DNA of 64,000 bases from assembly GCF_002967765.1 (NCBI RefSeq), contig NZ_PUHY01000015.1, positions 186,001 through 250,000 of the forward strand, given 5' to 3'. Below, piece after piece: positions 56,557 to 64,000 of this stretch. Source of the stretch: Blastopirellula marina (GTDB taxonomy: Bacteria; Planctomycetota; Planctomycetia; Pirellulales; Pirellulaceae). Made by a program: the position numbers and the translations under genes. Below the pieces are notes generated by a model. It saw nothing but the letters and a program-made list of their open reading frames with translations. It was not told where the DNA came from and did no database searches. Each line of letters begins with the position of its first letter. Positions within the stretch are counted from its first letter, which is position 1.

Positions 56557-58419
56557 ATGCTCAAAACCTTGTTTGCACTGGTACTGGCTTTTGCGATCAG
56601 CTTCGACGATCTGTGTGCAGCCGATATCTCAGGCGATTTGAAAACGTGGCACAAGGTCACGTTAACCGTCGATGGGCCTGAGGCCAAAGAGACCGATACC
56701 AATCCAAATCCGTTTATCGACTACCGGATGACGGTCACGTTTACGCACGAAAGTGGCGAGCCAACTTATCAGGTCCCCGGCTACTTCGCCGCGGATGGCA
56801 ATGCCGCGAATAGTTCGGCGACCGCGGGAAACAAATGGCGCGCCCATGTTTCCCCGGATCGACCCGGTAAGTGGGATTACGAAGTTGCGTTCGTGCGAGG
56901 GAAGGGGGTTGCCTTGGAGCCTTTCGCAACCGGTTCCGCAATTCCGCCTACGAATGGATTGAAGGGCAGCTTCGAGGTCACAGCAAGCGACAAATCGGGA
57001 AGAGACTTTCGAGCAGAGGGACGCTTGAACTATGTCGGCCAACATTACCTCCGCTTTGCTGGAAGTGGAAAGTACTTTCTTAAGGCTGGCCCGGATGCAC
57101 CAGAGACCTTGCTTGCGTATGTCGACTTCGACGGAACCGAGGCGAAGAAAAAGAACGTGCCGTTAAAGACCTGGCAGCCGCACGTTCGTGATTGGGGCGA
57201 AGGCGATCCGACGTGGAAAGAAGGGCAGGGAAAAGGCCTGATTGGTGCCGTGAATTACTTGGCTGCCAAAGGATGCAATTCGATGTCATTCCTTCCTTAC
57301 AATGCAGGTGGCGATGGCGACAACGTCTGGCCTTTCGTCTCGCGGGATGACAAATTTCATTACGATTGCTCGAAACTTGACCAGTGGCAGATCGTTTTCG
57401 ATCACGCACAAGCCAAAGGAATCTTCCTCCATTTCAAGCTGCAAGAGACCGAGAACGACGACAACATCCGAAATGGAAAAGCCGAAGTACCGACCTCCCT
57501 CGATGATGGCGACCTGGGACCGGAAAGAAAGCTGTACTGTCGTGAGCTAATTGCCCGGTTTGGATATGAGTTGGCCCTAAACTGGAACTTGGGAGAAGAG
57601 AATACTCAGACTCCCCAGCAGCAGCGTGATATGGCCCGGTACATTCATGACGTCGATCCGTACGATCATTTAATCGTCGTACATACGTTTCCAAATCAGC
57701 AGGATAAGGTTTATCCGAAGCTGCTCGGTGATCAATCGGTACTCACGGGAGCGTCGTTGCAAAACGATTGGGATGTTGCCCACGCTCGAACGCTGAAGTG
57801 GGTAACTGCATCGGCAGAGGCGGGCAAACCTTGGGTCGTGGCGAATGATGAACAAGGCCCGGCATCGCTAGGCGTGCCACCCGATGCCGAATACGAGGGG
57901 CACAGTGGTATCGCGAAGGAAGGAAAGAATTCATACGATCGCCACGACATCCGTAAACAAACGTTGTGGGGCACCCTTATGGCTGGGGGCGCCGGTGTCG
58001 AATATTACTTCGGCTACAAGCTTCCACAGAATGACTTAGTTTGCGAAGACTTCCGAAGTCGCGATCAAAGCTGGGATGATTGCCGAATTGCCATTTCGTT
58101 CTTCCAGAAGAATCAGATTCCCTTTTGGGAAATGACCAACGTTGACCGACTTCTAACTTCGGAGCATTCAAGTAAGACGTACGGTTTTGCAAAACCGGAT
58201 GAGCTTTACCTTGTGTTTCTACCACAGGGAGGCGATGTTTCGCTCGATCTTCAAGACGCTAAAGGAAAGTATCAAGTCCAGTGGTTCAATCCACGCACTG
58301 GAGGTGACTTACAAGATGGTTCCGTCCTGGAAGTCATCGGCGGCCAAAATGTCGATCTTGGCAAAGCGCCCAGCGAAGCGGATCAAGATTGGCTTGTCAT
58401 TGTAAGTAAAGCGAAGTAG
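56557..58419 (+). CDS. secreted DUF5060 glycoside-hydrolase-like protein with collagen-binding-type C-domain
   Basis: 620 residues from the ATG at 56557 (AAGGTGA at good spacing), with signal peptide MLKTLFALVLAFAISFDDLCAAD. DUF5060 sandwich covers ~20-130 (WHKVTLTVDGPEAKETDTNPNPFIDYRM is its start region). A TIM-barrel-type domain follows: NYLAAKGCNSMSFLPYN, the candidate acid/base in LNWNLGEENTQT, and a candidate nucleophile in WVVANDEQGP. The C-terminal ~90 residues are the 'putative collagen-binding domain' sandwich (YLVFLPQGGDVSLDL, VQWFNPRTGGDLQDG). It probably acts on a polysaccharide; the substrate is unknown. The divergent ECF sigma factor may control it. Confidence 0.85.
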   Translation: MLKTLFALVLAFAISFDDLCAADISGDLKTWHKVTLTVDGPEAKETDTNPNPFIDYRMTVTFTHESGEPTYQVPGYFAADGNAANSSATAGNKWRAHVSPDRPGKWDYEVAFVRGKGVALEPFATGSAIPPTNGLKGSFEVTASDKSGRDFRAEGRLNYVGQHYLRFAGSGKYFLKAGPDAPETLLAYVDFDGTEAKKKNVPLKTWQPHVRDWGEGDPTWKEGQGKGLIGAVNYLAAKGCNSMSFLPYNAGGDGDNVWPFVSRDDKFHYDCSKLDQWQIVFDHAQAKGIFLHFKLQETENDDNIRNGKAEVPTSLDDGDLGPERKLYCRELIARFGYELALNWNLGEENTQTPQQQRDMARYIHDVDPYDHLIVVHTFPNQQDKVYPKLLGDQSVLTGASLQNDWDVAHARTLKWVTASAEAGKPWVVANDEQGPASLGVPPDAEYEGHSGIAKEGKNSYDRHDIRKQTLWGTLMAGGAGVEYYFGYKLPQNDLVCEDFRSRDQSWDDCRIAISFFQKNQIPFWEMTNVDRLLTSEHSSKTYGFAKPDELYLVFLPQGGDVSLDLQDAKGKYQVQWFNPRTGGDLQDGSVLEVIGGQNVDLGKAPSEADQDWLVIVSKAK

Positions 58420-58435
58420 TGGCTTGTCCATTAAG

Positions 58436-58462
58436 AAAGGGCGATCTAATGATCGCCCTTTT
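58436..58462. terminator. bidirectional terminator hairpin
   Basis: A perfect 11-bp stem, AAAGGGCGATC (58436-58446) with GATCGCCCTTT (58451-58461), loop TAAT, then a short T run. It lies between the convergent DUF5060 and beta-propeller genes. Confidence 0.85.
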
Positions 58463-58492
58463 CGTTGATTTCTTATTGCCGATTGCGAATGC

Positions 58493-59449
58493 TTAGCGAA
58501 TCACTTCCCCTTCAACATCGAGCAACTGCGAATTCGGCGCCGAGTTGCCGAAGACGTTGAACATATCAAACGTCCAAACTACCTTCTTCGTCTTCGGATC
58601 GATTTCAACGAGCAACGGATTTTCTGGACCGGCGTGGCAGTTGCCAATCATGTAGTTGCCGTTCGGAAGCACTTCGAGTGTCGTGACCCAAGCCAAGGTG
58701 ATTCCGGGTAGGTCGTTTTGAGTAATCTTCCAAACGATTTCCTTGTCAGGCGTTACTTCGATCACACTGTGCCCATTGCCCGTTGCAATCAACGTGTTGC
58801 CATTCTTAAGACGCATTGCACTAAAGGCTTTATTGCCGAATGCTTCTGGTCCATGACCACCACGTGGCTCTTGACCAAACATCGGGACTTCATATTCCCA
58901 AACGATTTCACCGCTCTTGCCATCATATTCGCGAATGAACCCATCTGCTTCCTGAGCGACCAAGTAATTGCCACTATTAAGCTTACGAACTAAGCGGGTA
59001 TCGGAGTGAGCGTCGGGATGATTTCGCTTCAGGGGAATTTCTTTTAGAAGTTTGCCATCACGATTGATTTCGATGATACGACCAGCACCTGACTCGACAA
59101 TCATCACGTGGCCATTATCGAGTGGCTGAAACGCATGGACTTCGATTCGTTTCCCTTCGTTGCCGTTGCTTTTGGCGGAATCGTACGACCAGACCACCTT
59201 CTTGGTTTCCGGATCGATCTCAGCGACCTTGGCGGCACCTTGTTGGACCATGATGTGTCCGTTGTCCAATACGTGGATGTCGTGGATTCCGCCCCACGGC
59301 ATTTCCCATTCGATCTTGCCGTCCTGATCGACGATCGCCAGCTTGTTATTCCCTTGCATGACCAAACGATAGGGGCCAGCCACTGCGATATTCGCAGTCA
59401 AAACAAAAAGGGCCAGGAACATGGATGCAAAACAAAACCAACGCGACAT
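58493..59449 (-). CDS. secreted PQQ-like/arylsulfotransferase-like beta-propeller
   Basis: 318 residues with signal peptide MSRWFCFASMFLALFVLTANIAVAG. The mature part is a propeller of repeated blades, each with an Asn-Gly-(His/Asn) turn and a Glu-Ile-Asp...Val-Trp strand: LDNGHIMVQ, EIDPETKKVVWSY, LDNGHVMIV, LNSGNYLVA, LKNGNTLIA, LPNGNYMIG, EIDPKTKKVVWTF. No haem, quinone or sulfotransferase active-site residues can be assigned, so it may be a binding scaffold. It stands alone between a shared terminator and a 396-bp non-coding stretch. Confidence 0.78.
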   Translation of the reverse strand: MSRWFCFASMFLALFVLTANIAVAGPYRLVMQGNNKLAIVDQDGKIEWEMPWGGIHDIHVLDNGHIMVQQGAAKVAEIDPETKKVVWSYDSAKSNGNEGKRIEVHAFQPLDNGHVMIVESGAGRIIEINRDGKLLKEIPLKRNHPDAHSDTRLVRKLNSGNYLVAQEADGFIREYDGKSGEIVWEYEVPMFGQEPRGGHGPEAFGNKAFSAMRLKNGNTLIATGNGHSVIEVTPDKEIVWKITQNDLPGITLAWVTTLEVLPNGNYMIGNCHAGPENPLLVEIDPKTKKVVWTFDMFNVFGNSAPNSQLLDVEGEVIR

Positions 59450-59845
59450 GAGAGAAACTCCGCAGGGTGCAAAGATATGGGGAAGGGACAGGGACTATCC
59501 GAGTATAAATTACCCAGGCAGACATCCCATCGTGGCAAGCGATTGGAAATGAAAAACCAACACGATTCTTGCGGATTTTCGCCGGTTTTTGCAGCCAAAT
59601 TGAGAGTTCTTACGCATCAGCAACGCATTCCCCTGCCGTGTTGCTTGGGGAAGTCACCCGTCTAGATTCTAAAATTCACGGGGTCACAACCGCAACAAAG
59701 ACGAGAGGGGGCGCCAAGCACAGTTAGATGCCAGACGCCCAAATGGTTCTTAAAATCGGGCGAGGGAAGAAGCCGGCGCGACGGTTTGTCGCGTCCATCA
59801 GCGCCGACTTGTTAGCAGCCATTGAATCGAAGCGCGGACCGAATT
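59450..59845. other. 396-bp stretch without a supported gene
   Basis: It lies upstream of the propeller gene and downstream of the HAD phosphatase gene, both leftward. It should hold the propeller promoter. A small GC-rich dyad (CGCGAC ... GTCGCG) lies around 59778-59795. A 64-codon frame at 59728 runs into the antisense of the phosphatase gene and has no ribosome site. Confidence 0.5.
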
Positions 59846-60694
59846 CTAATGTCGTAGCGACGCCATATAGCTTTCCGCGGAATCTTCATGATCTGGCACG
59901 CTCACGGGTGTTTTCAAACTGACGCGATCTTCACGAGGACGTACCAACTCGGCGACTGAATCGATGATCAAGTCTGGCTGGTAAGGATGTCCTGGAACAT
60001 CTTCGCGCTTGGTGCCACCAGAGAGAACCAAAATCGTTTGATAACCCATCTGAACACCGCCGAGGATATCGGTTTCCATGGTGTCGCCAATCATGACCGT
60101 TTCCGACGTTTCCAGGCCAATCTCTTTACGCGCCATGCGCATCATCAATGGACTTGGCTTGCCGATGCTGAGGGCCTTGCGACCAGTGGCTTTCTCAAGG
60201 AAAGCAATTGTTGCTCCCGCTCCAGGACGCGTACCTCGCGACGTCGGGCAATTCGGATCATCGTTCGTGGCGATCAGCTTGGCACCATCTAAGATCATTT
60301 GGGTAGCCGTCTCGACCATATCCCAGTTCAACGTACGCCCTTCACCCACAACGACGAAGTCAGGATCGTGGTCCACCACCGAATATCCATTCTGGTGCAA
60401 GGCATTTAGAAGGCCGCCTTCACCCAAGACGTAGGCCGTGCCGTTCGGTTTCTGGTTGGCCAGGAATCGAGCCGTTGCCATCGCGCACGTGAAGACATGC
60501 CTCTCTTCGACCTCGATCCCCATGCGTGACAACTTGGTGACTACATCTCGACGGGTACGTTGACTGTTGTTGGTAAGAAACAGGAAGGGGGTCTCGTCGT
60601 TTCGAAGCTGTCGAATAAATTGATCCGCGCCAGGGATCAACTGACTGCCCCGATACATGACGCCATCCATGTCGATCAAAAATCCCTTACTCAT
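59846..60694 (-). CDS. HAD-IIA family phosphatase (NagD-like)
   Basis: 282 residues from the ATG at 60694, which has GAGAGG at good spacing; 21 codons of open frame upstream are not supported. HAD motif I is FLIDMDGVMY (D8, D10), motif II FLTNNSQRTR, the cap carries the IIA-type insert (VVVGEGRTLNWDM, ATNDDPNCPTSRG), lysine is in SIGKPSP, and motif III is MIGDTMETDILGG. NagD-type enzymes remove phosphate from nucleotides or small phospho-metabolites. There is no operon partner: both flanks are non-coding. The C-terminal 40 residues are acidic and variable. Confidence 0.9.
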   Translation of the reverse strand: MSKGFLIDMDGVMYRGSQLIPGADQFIRQLRNDETPFLFLTNNSQRTRRDVVTKLSRMGIEVEERHVFTCAMATARFLANQKPNGTAYVLGEGGLLNALHQNGYSVVDHDPDFVVVGEGRTLNWDMVETATQMILDGAKLIATNDDPNCPTSRGTRPGAGATIAFLEKATGRKALSIGKPSPLMMRMARKEIGLETSETVMIGDTMETDILGGVQMGYQTILVLSGGTKREDVPGHPYQPDLIIDSVAELVRPREDRVSLKTPVSVPDHEDSAESYMASLRH

Positions 60695-61365
60695 CACTGA
60701 ACCTCTCAAGGATAAAATTAGGTCCGCGCCGCCTGCCTCCTGAGAGGTGGCCGCCAACCGAAAAAGTTCTCAGTTGTTCCGCCAGATCCATTGGCAACGA
60801 CTGTGCCAAGATTTCAGTAAGGGAAGAATCTTTTGTGGCCACTTTCGCAGAATGCGGAGAAAAAGCGGCGAAGCGTTAAATAGTGGTAGCTATTGTCACG
60901 TAGCAGAAAAAGAAGACTTTGCCAAAGATCGTTATTTCAGGGAGTGCTGTCAGTTTACGCGTGCTGTCTGCTGAATGTTTCGGCAGATGCCGAGCAGCTG
61001 GCATTCAATCGTCCCTAGTCTGGGGTGGTACGTAATGGCCATAGATTAAATAAATCAATAAGTCTTAAAGAAGTGCTTATCGTGTTCATCGCATCTTATT
61101 AACCGAAACTACGCAGTTTAAATGCTTGCTACGGTGTGTTTGAGTGTTGACGCCCGCTAGAGAGAAGAATTGGCTGTTTAGGCGATTTACGGCGCAACAA
61201 TTTCCTGGCCATTCAAGAATGACAAAGTGTGGATTCAGGGAACGTTTCCTAAGGATAGCTGCAACTAGCCTAAATCTTGTTTTTCATCTTCCTACTCTCG
61301 TTAGATGTTTCGACTGCCGCTTCGACATGGATGAAGCAGGCAACGAATGGTGCATGGGCAGGAAA
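60695..61365. other. 671-bp non-coding stretch, AT-rich in its centre
   Basis: It separates the HAD phosphatase from the slipin terminator. The 61030-61130 part is clearly AT-richer than the genes around it. No tRNA, hairpin with T tract or convincing small gene is seen; two frames of 75 and 135 codons lack ribosome sites and the second runs antisense into the slipin gene. It could hold the phosphatase promoter or a small RNA. Confidence 0.45.
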
Positions 61366-61395
61366 AAAGCCCGGCATTACAATGGGCCGGGCTTT
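61361..61395 (-). terminator. rho-independent terminator of the slipin gene
   Basis: A perfect 10-bp stem, AAAGCCCGGC (61366-61375) with GCCGGGCTTT (61386-61395); on the minus strand it runs into six T residues (plus-strand A at 61363-61368). Confidence 0.88.
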
Positions 61396-61400
61396 CTGGT

Positions 61401-62507
61401 TTACAACATGTTGGTGACACGATCGGCCAGGCCCTTTTCGCCTAGTACGATGTTCAAATTACCAGTCATGGCGATCTTTTCGAGAACTTCCAGCTCGCGC
61501 AATCGCATCAAGGTCGGGTTGTCGGACAGCATTTTGGCCGTGTTGGCCTGACTTCGCATCGCGGCGACTTCCTCGCGCCGGACAATCAGGTTGGCTTCGG
61601 CCGCTTTCTTGGCTTCCATCACCTGATTCAGCAGGTTCTTCATTTCCCCAGGTAGAATCACATCTCGGATTCCAACGCTGACGATGCTTAGACCTAATTC
61701 ACCAGCACGCCGCCGGACAATCGTTTCCAGCTCTCCCGCAACGGATTCCTTGGCACTTAGGAACGAATCAAGTTCCTGCGAACCGATCACGCTCCGCAGT
61801 GCCAACTGCACTTCGCGGTAGAGTGACTGCTGCAAGCTGTTACTTGCGGTCACCGCCAACTTGGCATCGACAATCTTGTAGGTCGCCACGGCGTTAATCC
61901 GCAGCGTGACCTTATCTGCCGTCATGATGTCCTGACCACCGATGTCGAGCATCGTCTCTCGCAGGTCATTTTCAACTAGCTTGATATCGGCTACTCCTCG
62001 CCAGAACGCGTAAGTACCTGGGGTCAGCGTTTCAACGTAGCGGCCATCAATGAACAATACGCCAGCGCACTCGCGATTGACGTCGTAGAACTCAAGTTGC
62101 TGCCGCGCGAACGTGTTCTGCCAGATCGGCTTCAATTGAGCATGTTCGAAGCGAATATCGCGCGCGTCAAAGGTCTCGACAACTACGTCGTGGAACTTCG
62201 TCCAGTAAGCGTACAAACCTGGACCGAATGCTCGATCGAAACGACCATCAACCCAGACCAGCGCGCGCTGGTGCTGCTTCAAGTCAAGAACTTGTGCTCG
62301 TTCCGCAAGCTCGCCCGACTTAACAATCACGTCCAGTTGTTCGTCAACAAGAAATGCGTCGCGCTGCGAATGAATCGACACTCGAACCTTATTCCATGGA
62401 TCGAAGAACTTATGCGCTCCTGGTTCCAAGATTCCCGCGAAATCACCTTCACGAAACAGGAATCCGACTTCAAAGTTCTTGATCTTGATTTTCTTCTCGA
62501 ACAACAT
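61401..62507 (-). CDS. slipin-type SPFH/Band-7 protein
   Basis: 368 residues. The N-terminal ~120 residues form an extra beta-rich segment with two repeats of the type F(D/E)..PG.Y/H.F/YW (ILEPGAHKFFDPW, AFGPGLYAYWTKF, TLTPGTYAFWRGV). The SPFH domain follows (~150-330): LRETMLDIGGQDIMTADKVTLRINAVATYKIVDA and the slipin text LGLSIVSVGIRDVILPGEMKNLLNQVMEAKKAAEANLIVRREE. There is no transmembrane helix at the N-terminus, unlike stomatin. An exceptionally strong ribosome site and its own terminator suggest a highly translated single-gene transcript. The role is unknown; SPFH proteins organise membrane or protease complexes. Confidence 0.88.
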   Translation of the reverse strand: MLFEKKIKIKNFEVGFLFREGDFAGILEPGAHKFFDPWNKVRVSIHSQRDAFLVDEQLDVIVKSGELAERAQVLDLKQHQRALVWVDGRFDRAFGPGLYAYWTKFHDVVVETFDARDIRFEHAQLKPIWQNTFARQQLEFYDVNRECAGVLFIDGRYVETLTPGTYAFWRGVADIKLVENDLRETMLDIGGQDIMTADKVTLRINAVATYKIVDAKLAVTASNSLQQSLYREVQLALRSVIGSQELDSFLSAKESVAGELETIVRRRAGELGLSIVSVGIRDVILPGEMKNLLNQVMEAKKAAEANLIVRREEVAAMRSQANTAKMLSDNPTLMRLRELEVLEKIAMTGNLNIVLGEKGLADRVTNML

Positions 62508-62511
62508 GTTG

Positions 62512-62520
62512 CACCTCCTT
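62512..62520 (-). promoter_or_regulatory. full-consensus ribosome binding site of the slipin gene
   Basis: AAGGAGGTG on the minus strand, 4 bases before the ATG at 62507. It is the strongest Shine-Dalgarno site noticed in the window, where many genes have weak or none. Confidence 0.85.
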
Positions 62521-62987
62521 TTGGCACAACGTTACTTGACCCGACGTGCGGTCCGCAAAAATAAACGTCCTCTCAGCGGACTCTTTCGAAGCAATTTGTT
62601 TGCAAGATAAAAAAGACACCCTTGGCAAACGGACGTTCGCGGTAGTCCCAGAAAAAAACGCGGAGTCATGGCGATTGCAATTACGTCGTTAGGCGGTCGG
62701 CGATCGTCGCCGAGACGATTACCGCAAAGCAAGCTCGACGGTAAAGCGAATCGAATTAGATCGCAGTTGGCCAAATTCGGATGGTTGCAATCAGCCATCC
62801 TGCAAGGCATTCTTCATCTGGTGCTGCGGGTGTGAGCCTGGTTCAACTTGGCACGCTGTCTGCCGAAACAAACAGCCCGCTTCCGTCGACGAGGTTCCCT
62901 CCCAGAGCTGATATAGCGTCGTCCGCTCGCCTCAGGCACTTGGTGGACCTTTCGGCCCGGTGGAGACGGATCTCTCGATCTGTCGTT
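62521..62987. other. 467-bp non-coding stretch between slipin and tRNA genes
   Basis: It holds the slipin promoter region and the 3' flank of the tRNA-like gene. Small open frames here are shadows. A T-arm-like string (GGTTCAACT at ~62840-62848, plus strand) does not fold into a tRNA. Confidence 0.45.
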
Positions 62988-63060
62988 TCGAGTGGGCAGG
63001 AGTCGAACCTGCAACTTTCAGTTCCCTAGACTGATGCTCTACCATTTGAGCTTCCACAAA
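62988..63060 (-). tRNA. tRNA-like gene, anticodon AGG (Pro by code), acceptor stem defective
   Basis: On the minus strand the D arm is GCTC...GAGC, the anticodon arm TCAGT-CTAGGGA-ACTGA (anticodon AGG, with G37 as in proline tRNAs), and the T arm GCAGG-TTCGACT-CCTGC. These three arms pair perfectly. The acceptor stem pairs only in four of seven positions next to the body (TTTGTGG against CCACTCG), and position 8 is A instead of the near-universal T. CCA is not encoded. It may be a degenerate or unusual tRNA. An AGG anticodon is rare in bacteria. Confidence 0.5.
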
Positions 63061-63167
63061 CCCAAGTTTGCCTTTTAGAGACCGTTCGTAGAACGCAAGG
63101 TACTAACCTGCCCAAAGGCATGAGTCCTGGCGCCACCGGAAAGCAAACTCAGACGTTCCTTACAAGG

Positions 63168-63239
63168 AGACGCGGGTGGGAATCGAACCCACGATAAACT
63201 GTTTTGCAGACAGCCGCCGCACCACTTGGCTTCCACGTC
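63168..63239 (-). tRNA. tRNA-Cys (GCA)
   Basis: On the minus strand: acceptor GACGTGG/CCGCGTC (all seven pair, one G-T), D arm GCC...GGC, anticodon arm GCTGT-CTGCAAA-ACAGT (anticodon GCA), T arm GTGGG-TTCGATT-CCCAC and discriminator T, which is the cysteine identity base. CC but not A follows, so CCA is added later. Position 8 is A instead of T, as in the neighbour tRNA-like gene. Confidence 0.78.
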
Positions 63240-63288
63240 CTATGCAGAGGTAGACAGGAAGTCAAAAGAAGCGTTCGCTCAGAACCGT

Positions 63289-63326
63289 AAAAAAAAAATC
63301 GGCCGAACGTAACGACGTTCGGCCGA
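63289..63326 (-). terminator. strong rho-independent terminator of the EF-hand gene
   Basis: A perfect 12-bp stem, TCGGCCGAACGT (63299-63310) with ACGTTCGGCCGA (63315-63326), loop of four; on the minus strand ten T residues follow (plus-strand A at 63289-63298). Confidence 0.93.
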
Positions 63327-63356
63327 AGGGCATGACGCGGCGCTGCTCGCCGGGGA

Positions 63357-64000
63357 TTAGTTTTGTGGTCGTGGACCGCCCGGGCCGCGACCGGGGAAAC
63401 CCATGCCGGGGCCGCCGCGACCAGGACCGCCAAGTCCAGGACCTTGCTGACTCATTTGTTGCAAGCGGGCAAGTTGATCGTCGGTCAGGATGCTCTTTAA
63501 ACGCTTGTCGACCAGCTTCTGTAGGGCGTCGAGCTGTTTCTTCTGAGGAGGCGTCAACTCGAGCTCCGCAGCCAAGAATTCGGGTAGAACTTGACCTGGC
63601 TGCATGGCCGGAGGACCACCAGGGCCGCCGCCAGGAGGAAAGCCTCCCATTCCAGGACCACCTAGTGGGCCACCGCCGCCCGGTCCGCCACCACCAGGGC
63701 CTCCTCGGAAACCGCCACGATGTCCGGACGATTCTTGCTCAAACAATGCAACCAGCTCGTCCTTCGTTGCTACGCCGTCCCCGTCCTTGTCCGCACGCTT
63801 TACGAGCGGCAGTAACCGTGAGTCTGTCATCTCTTCGGCGGAGATCGAGCCGTCCTGATTGGCGTCGAACACTTTCAGGCGAGCCAGGAAGCTTTCGACG
63901 GTCATCTGGTTAGAGCCGCGGCCAGGGCGGCCAGGTCCTTGCGAATAGGCAATGCTCGTGATCGCCAGAAGAGCAACCACGGAAGTGAAACAAAGGATCT
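63357..64000 (-). CDS. secreted EF-hand protein, Gly/Pro-rich (5' end outside window)
   Basis: The frame is open to the window end, so the first codons are missing; the visible start reads ILCFTSVVALLAITSIAYSQ, the core of a signal peptide. Two EF-hand loops follow, DANQDGSISAEE and DKDGDGVATKDE, with the calcium-binding Asp/Asn/Glu positions intact. A ~55-residue Gly/Pro-rich region comes next. A helical segment (LTPPQKKQLDALQKLVDKRLKSILTDDQ, Spy/CpxP-like in spacing) and a second Gly/Pro-rich tail end the protein. It probably binds calcium outside the cytoplasm. Such EF-hand plus LTPxQ proteins are frequent in planctomycetes; function unknown. Confidence 0.82.
   Translation of the reverse strand, partial: ILCFTSVVALLAITSIAYSQGPGRPGRGSNQMTVESFLARLKVFDANQDGSISAEEMTDSRLLPLVKRADKDGDGVATKDELVALFEQESSGHRGGFRGGPGGGGPGGGGPLGGPGMGGFPPGGGPGGPPAMQPGQVLPEFLAAELELTPPQKKQLDALQKLVDKRLKSILTDDQLARLQQMSQQGPGLGGPGRGGPGMGFPGRGPGGPRPQN

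Noticed and set aside
59728-59922. 64-codon plus-strand frame
   Set aside because: It runs antisense into the HAD gene, lacks a ribosome site and has no recognisable content.
61144-61551. 135-codon plus-strand frame
   Set aside because: It crosses the slipin terminator and continues antisense to the slipin gene.
62820-62880. T-arm-like string suggesting a third tRNA
   Set aside because: No cloverleaf can be folded; D and anticodon arms are missing.
63600-63720. Apparent short tandem repeat
   Set aside because: It is the Gly/Pro-rich coding region of the EF-hand protein, not an independent repeat array.

Overview
The window comes from a planctomycete, most likely a Pirellulaceae-type bacterium (Blastopirellula/Bremerella/Rhodopirellula-like; this placement is inference). 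The evidence is the dense set of planctomycete families: PSCyt1-DUF1549-DUF1553, DUF1501, DUF1587/1592/1588/1585 with DUF1552, giant PVC-type haem proteins with SGNH modules, secreted Gfo/Idh/MocA oxidoreductases, Ser/Thr kinases paired with an ECF sigma factor, and an exported protein with an LECLEDRRMMA-type leader. Coding density is high and many starts are GTG or TTG. No insertion sequence, prophage or CRISPR array was seen.

1-10.5 kb is DNA repair and housekeeping. The 3' end of an AddA/RecB-like helicase-nuclease overlaps by 4 bases a YhaO/SbcD-like exonuclease, which overlaps by 4 bases a YhaN/SbcC-like ATPase. A small gamma-glutamylcyclotransferase-like protein follows, and on the other strand lie a WYL regulator, a short UvrC without the C-terminal helix-hairpin-helix region, and an acyl-CoA-ligase-like enzyme. 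10.7-23.6 kb holds an unrecognised 494-residue protein, a WD40 protein, a double-FHA protein and a large transmembrane Ser/Thr kinase (a probable kinase/phospho-reader set), then secreted alpha/beta hydrolases and a secreted HEAT-repeat protein. 23.9-27.5 kb has a Tat-exported oxidoreductase and a GH32 fructan/sucrose hydrolase.

27.5-31.7 kb is the most distinctive locus. A leftward, translationally coupled pair encodes an ATP-dependent RNA ligase and an HD-phosphohydrolase/polynucleotide-kinase fusion, that is, end healing plus end sealing of broken RNA. Facing away across a 248-bp shared region is a rightward pair: an SPFH/Band-7 protein and an NAD-kinase-like protein. Strong hairpins close both sides, so the four genes form a bounded divergent module.

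31.7-52.1 kb is a planctomycete surface-cytochrome region. Two mosaic haem proteins of about 1600 residues (one SGNH+propeller+HEAT+PA14+2 haems, the other ThuA+SGNH+propeller+azurin-like copper domain+haem) flank a DUF1549/1553-DUF1501 pair, an L-serine dehydratase and a DUF1592-DUF1552 pair. 52.2-58.4 kb holds an exported DJ-1/PfpI protein, an ECF sigma factor followed by a kinase with an anti-sigma-like zinc finger, and a divergent secreted DUF5060 glycoside-hydrolase-like protein. 58.4-64 kb holds a secreted beta-propeller, an HAD-IIA phosphatase, a slipin, two tRNA-type genes (Cys-GCA and an odd AGG tRNA-like gene), and an EF-hand secreted protein cut by the window end.

All identifications come from reading motifs and family knowledge; no database search was run.
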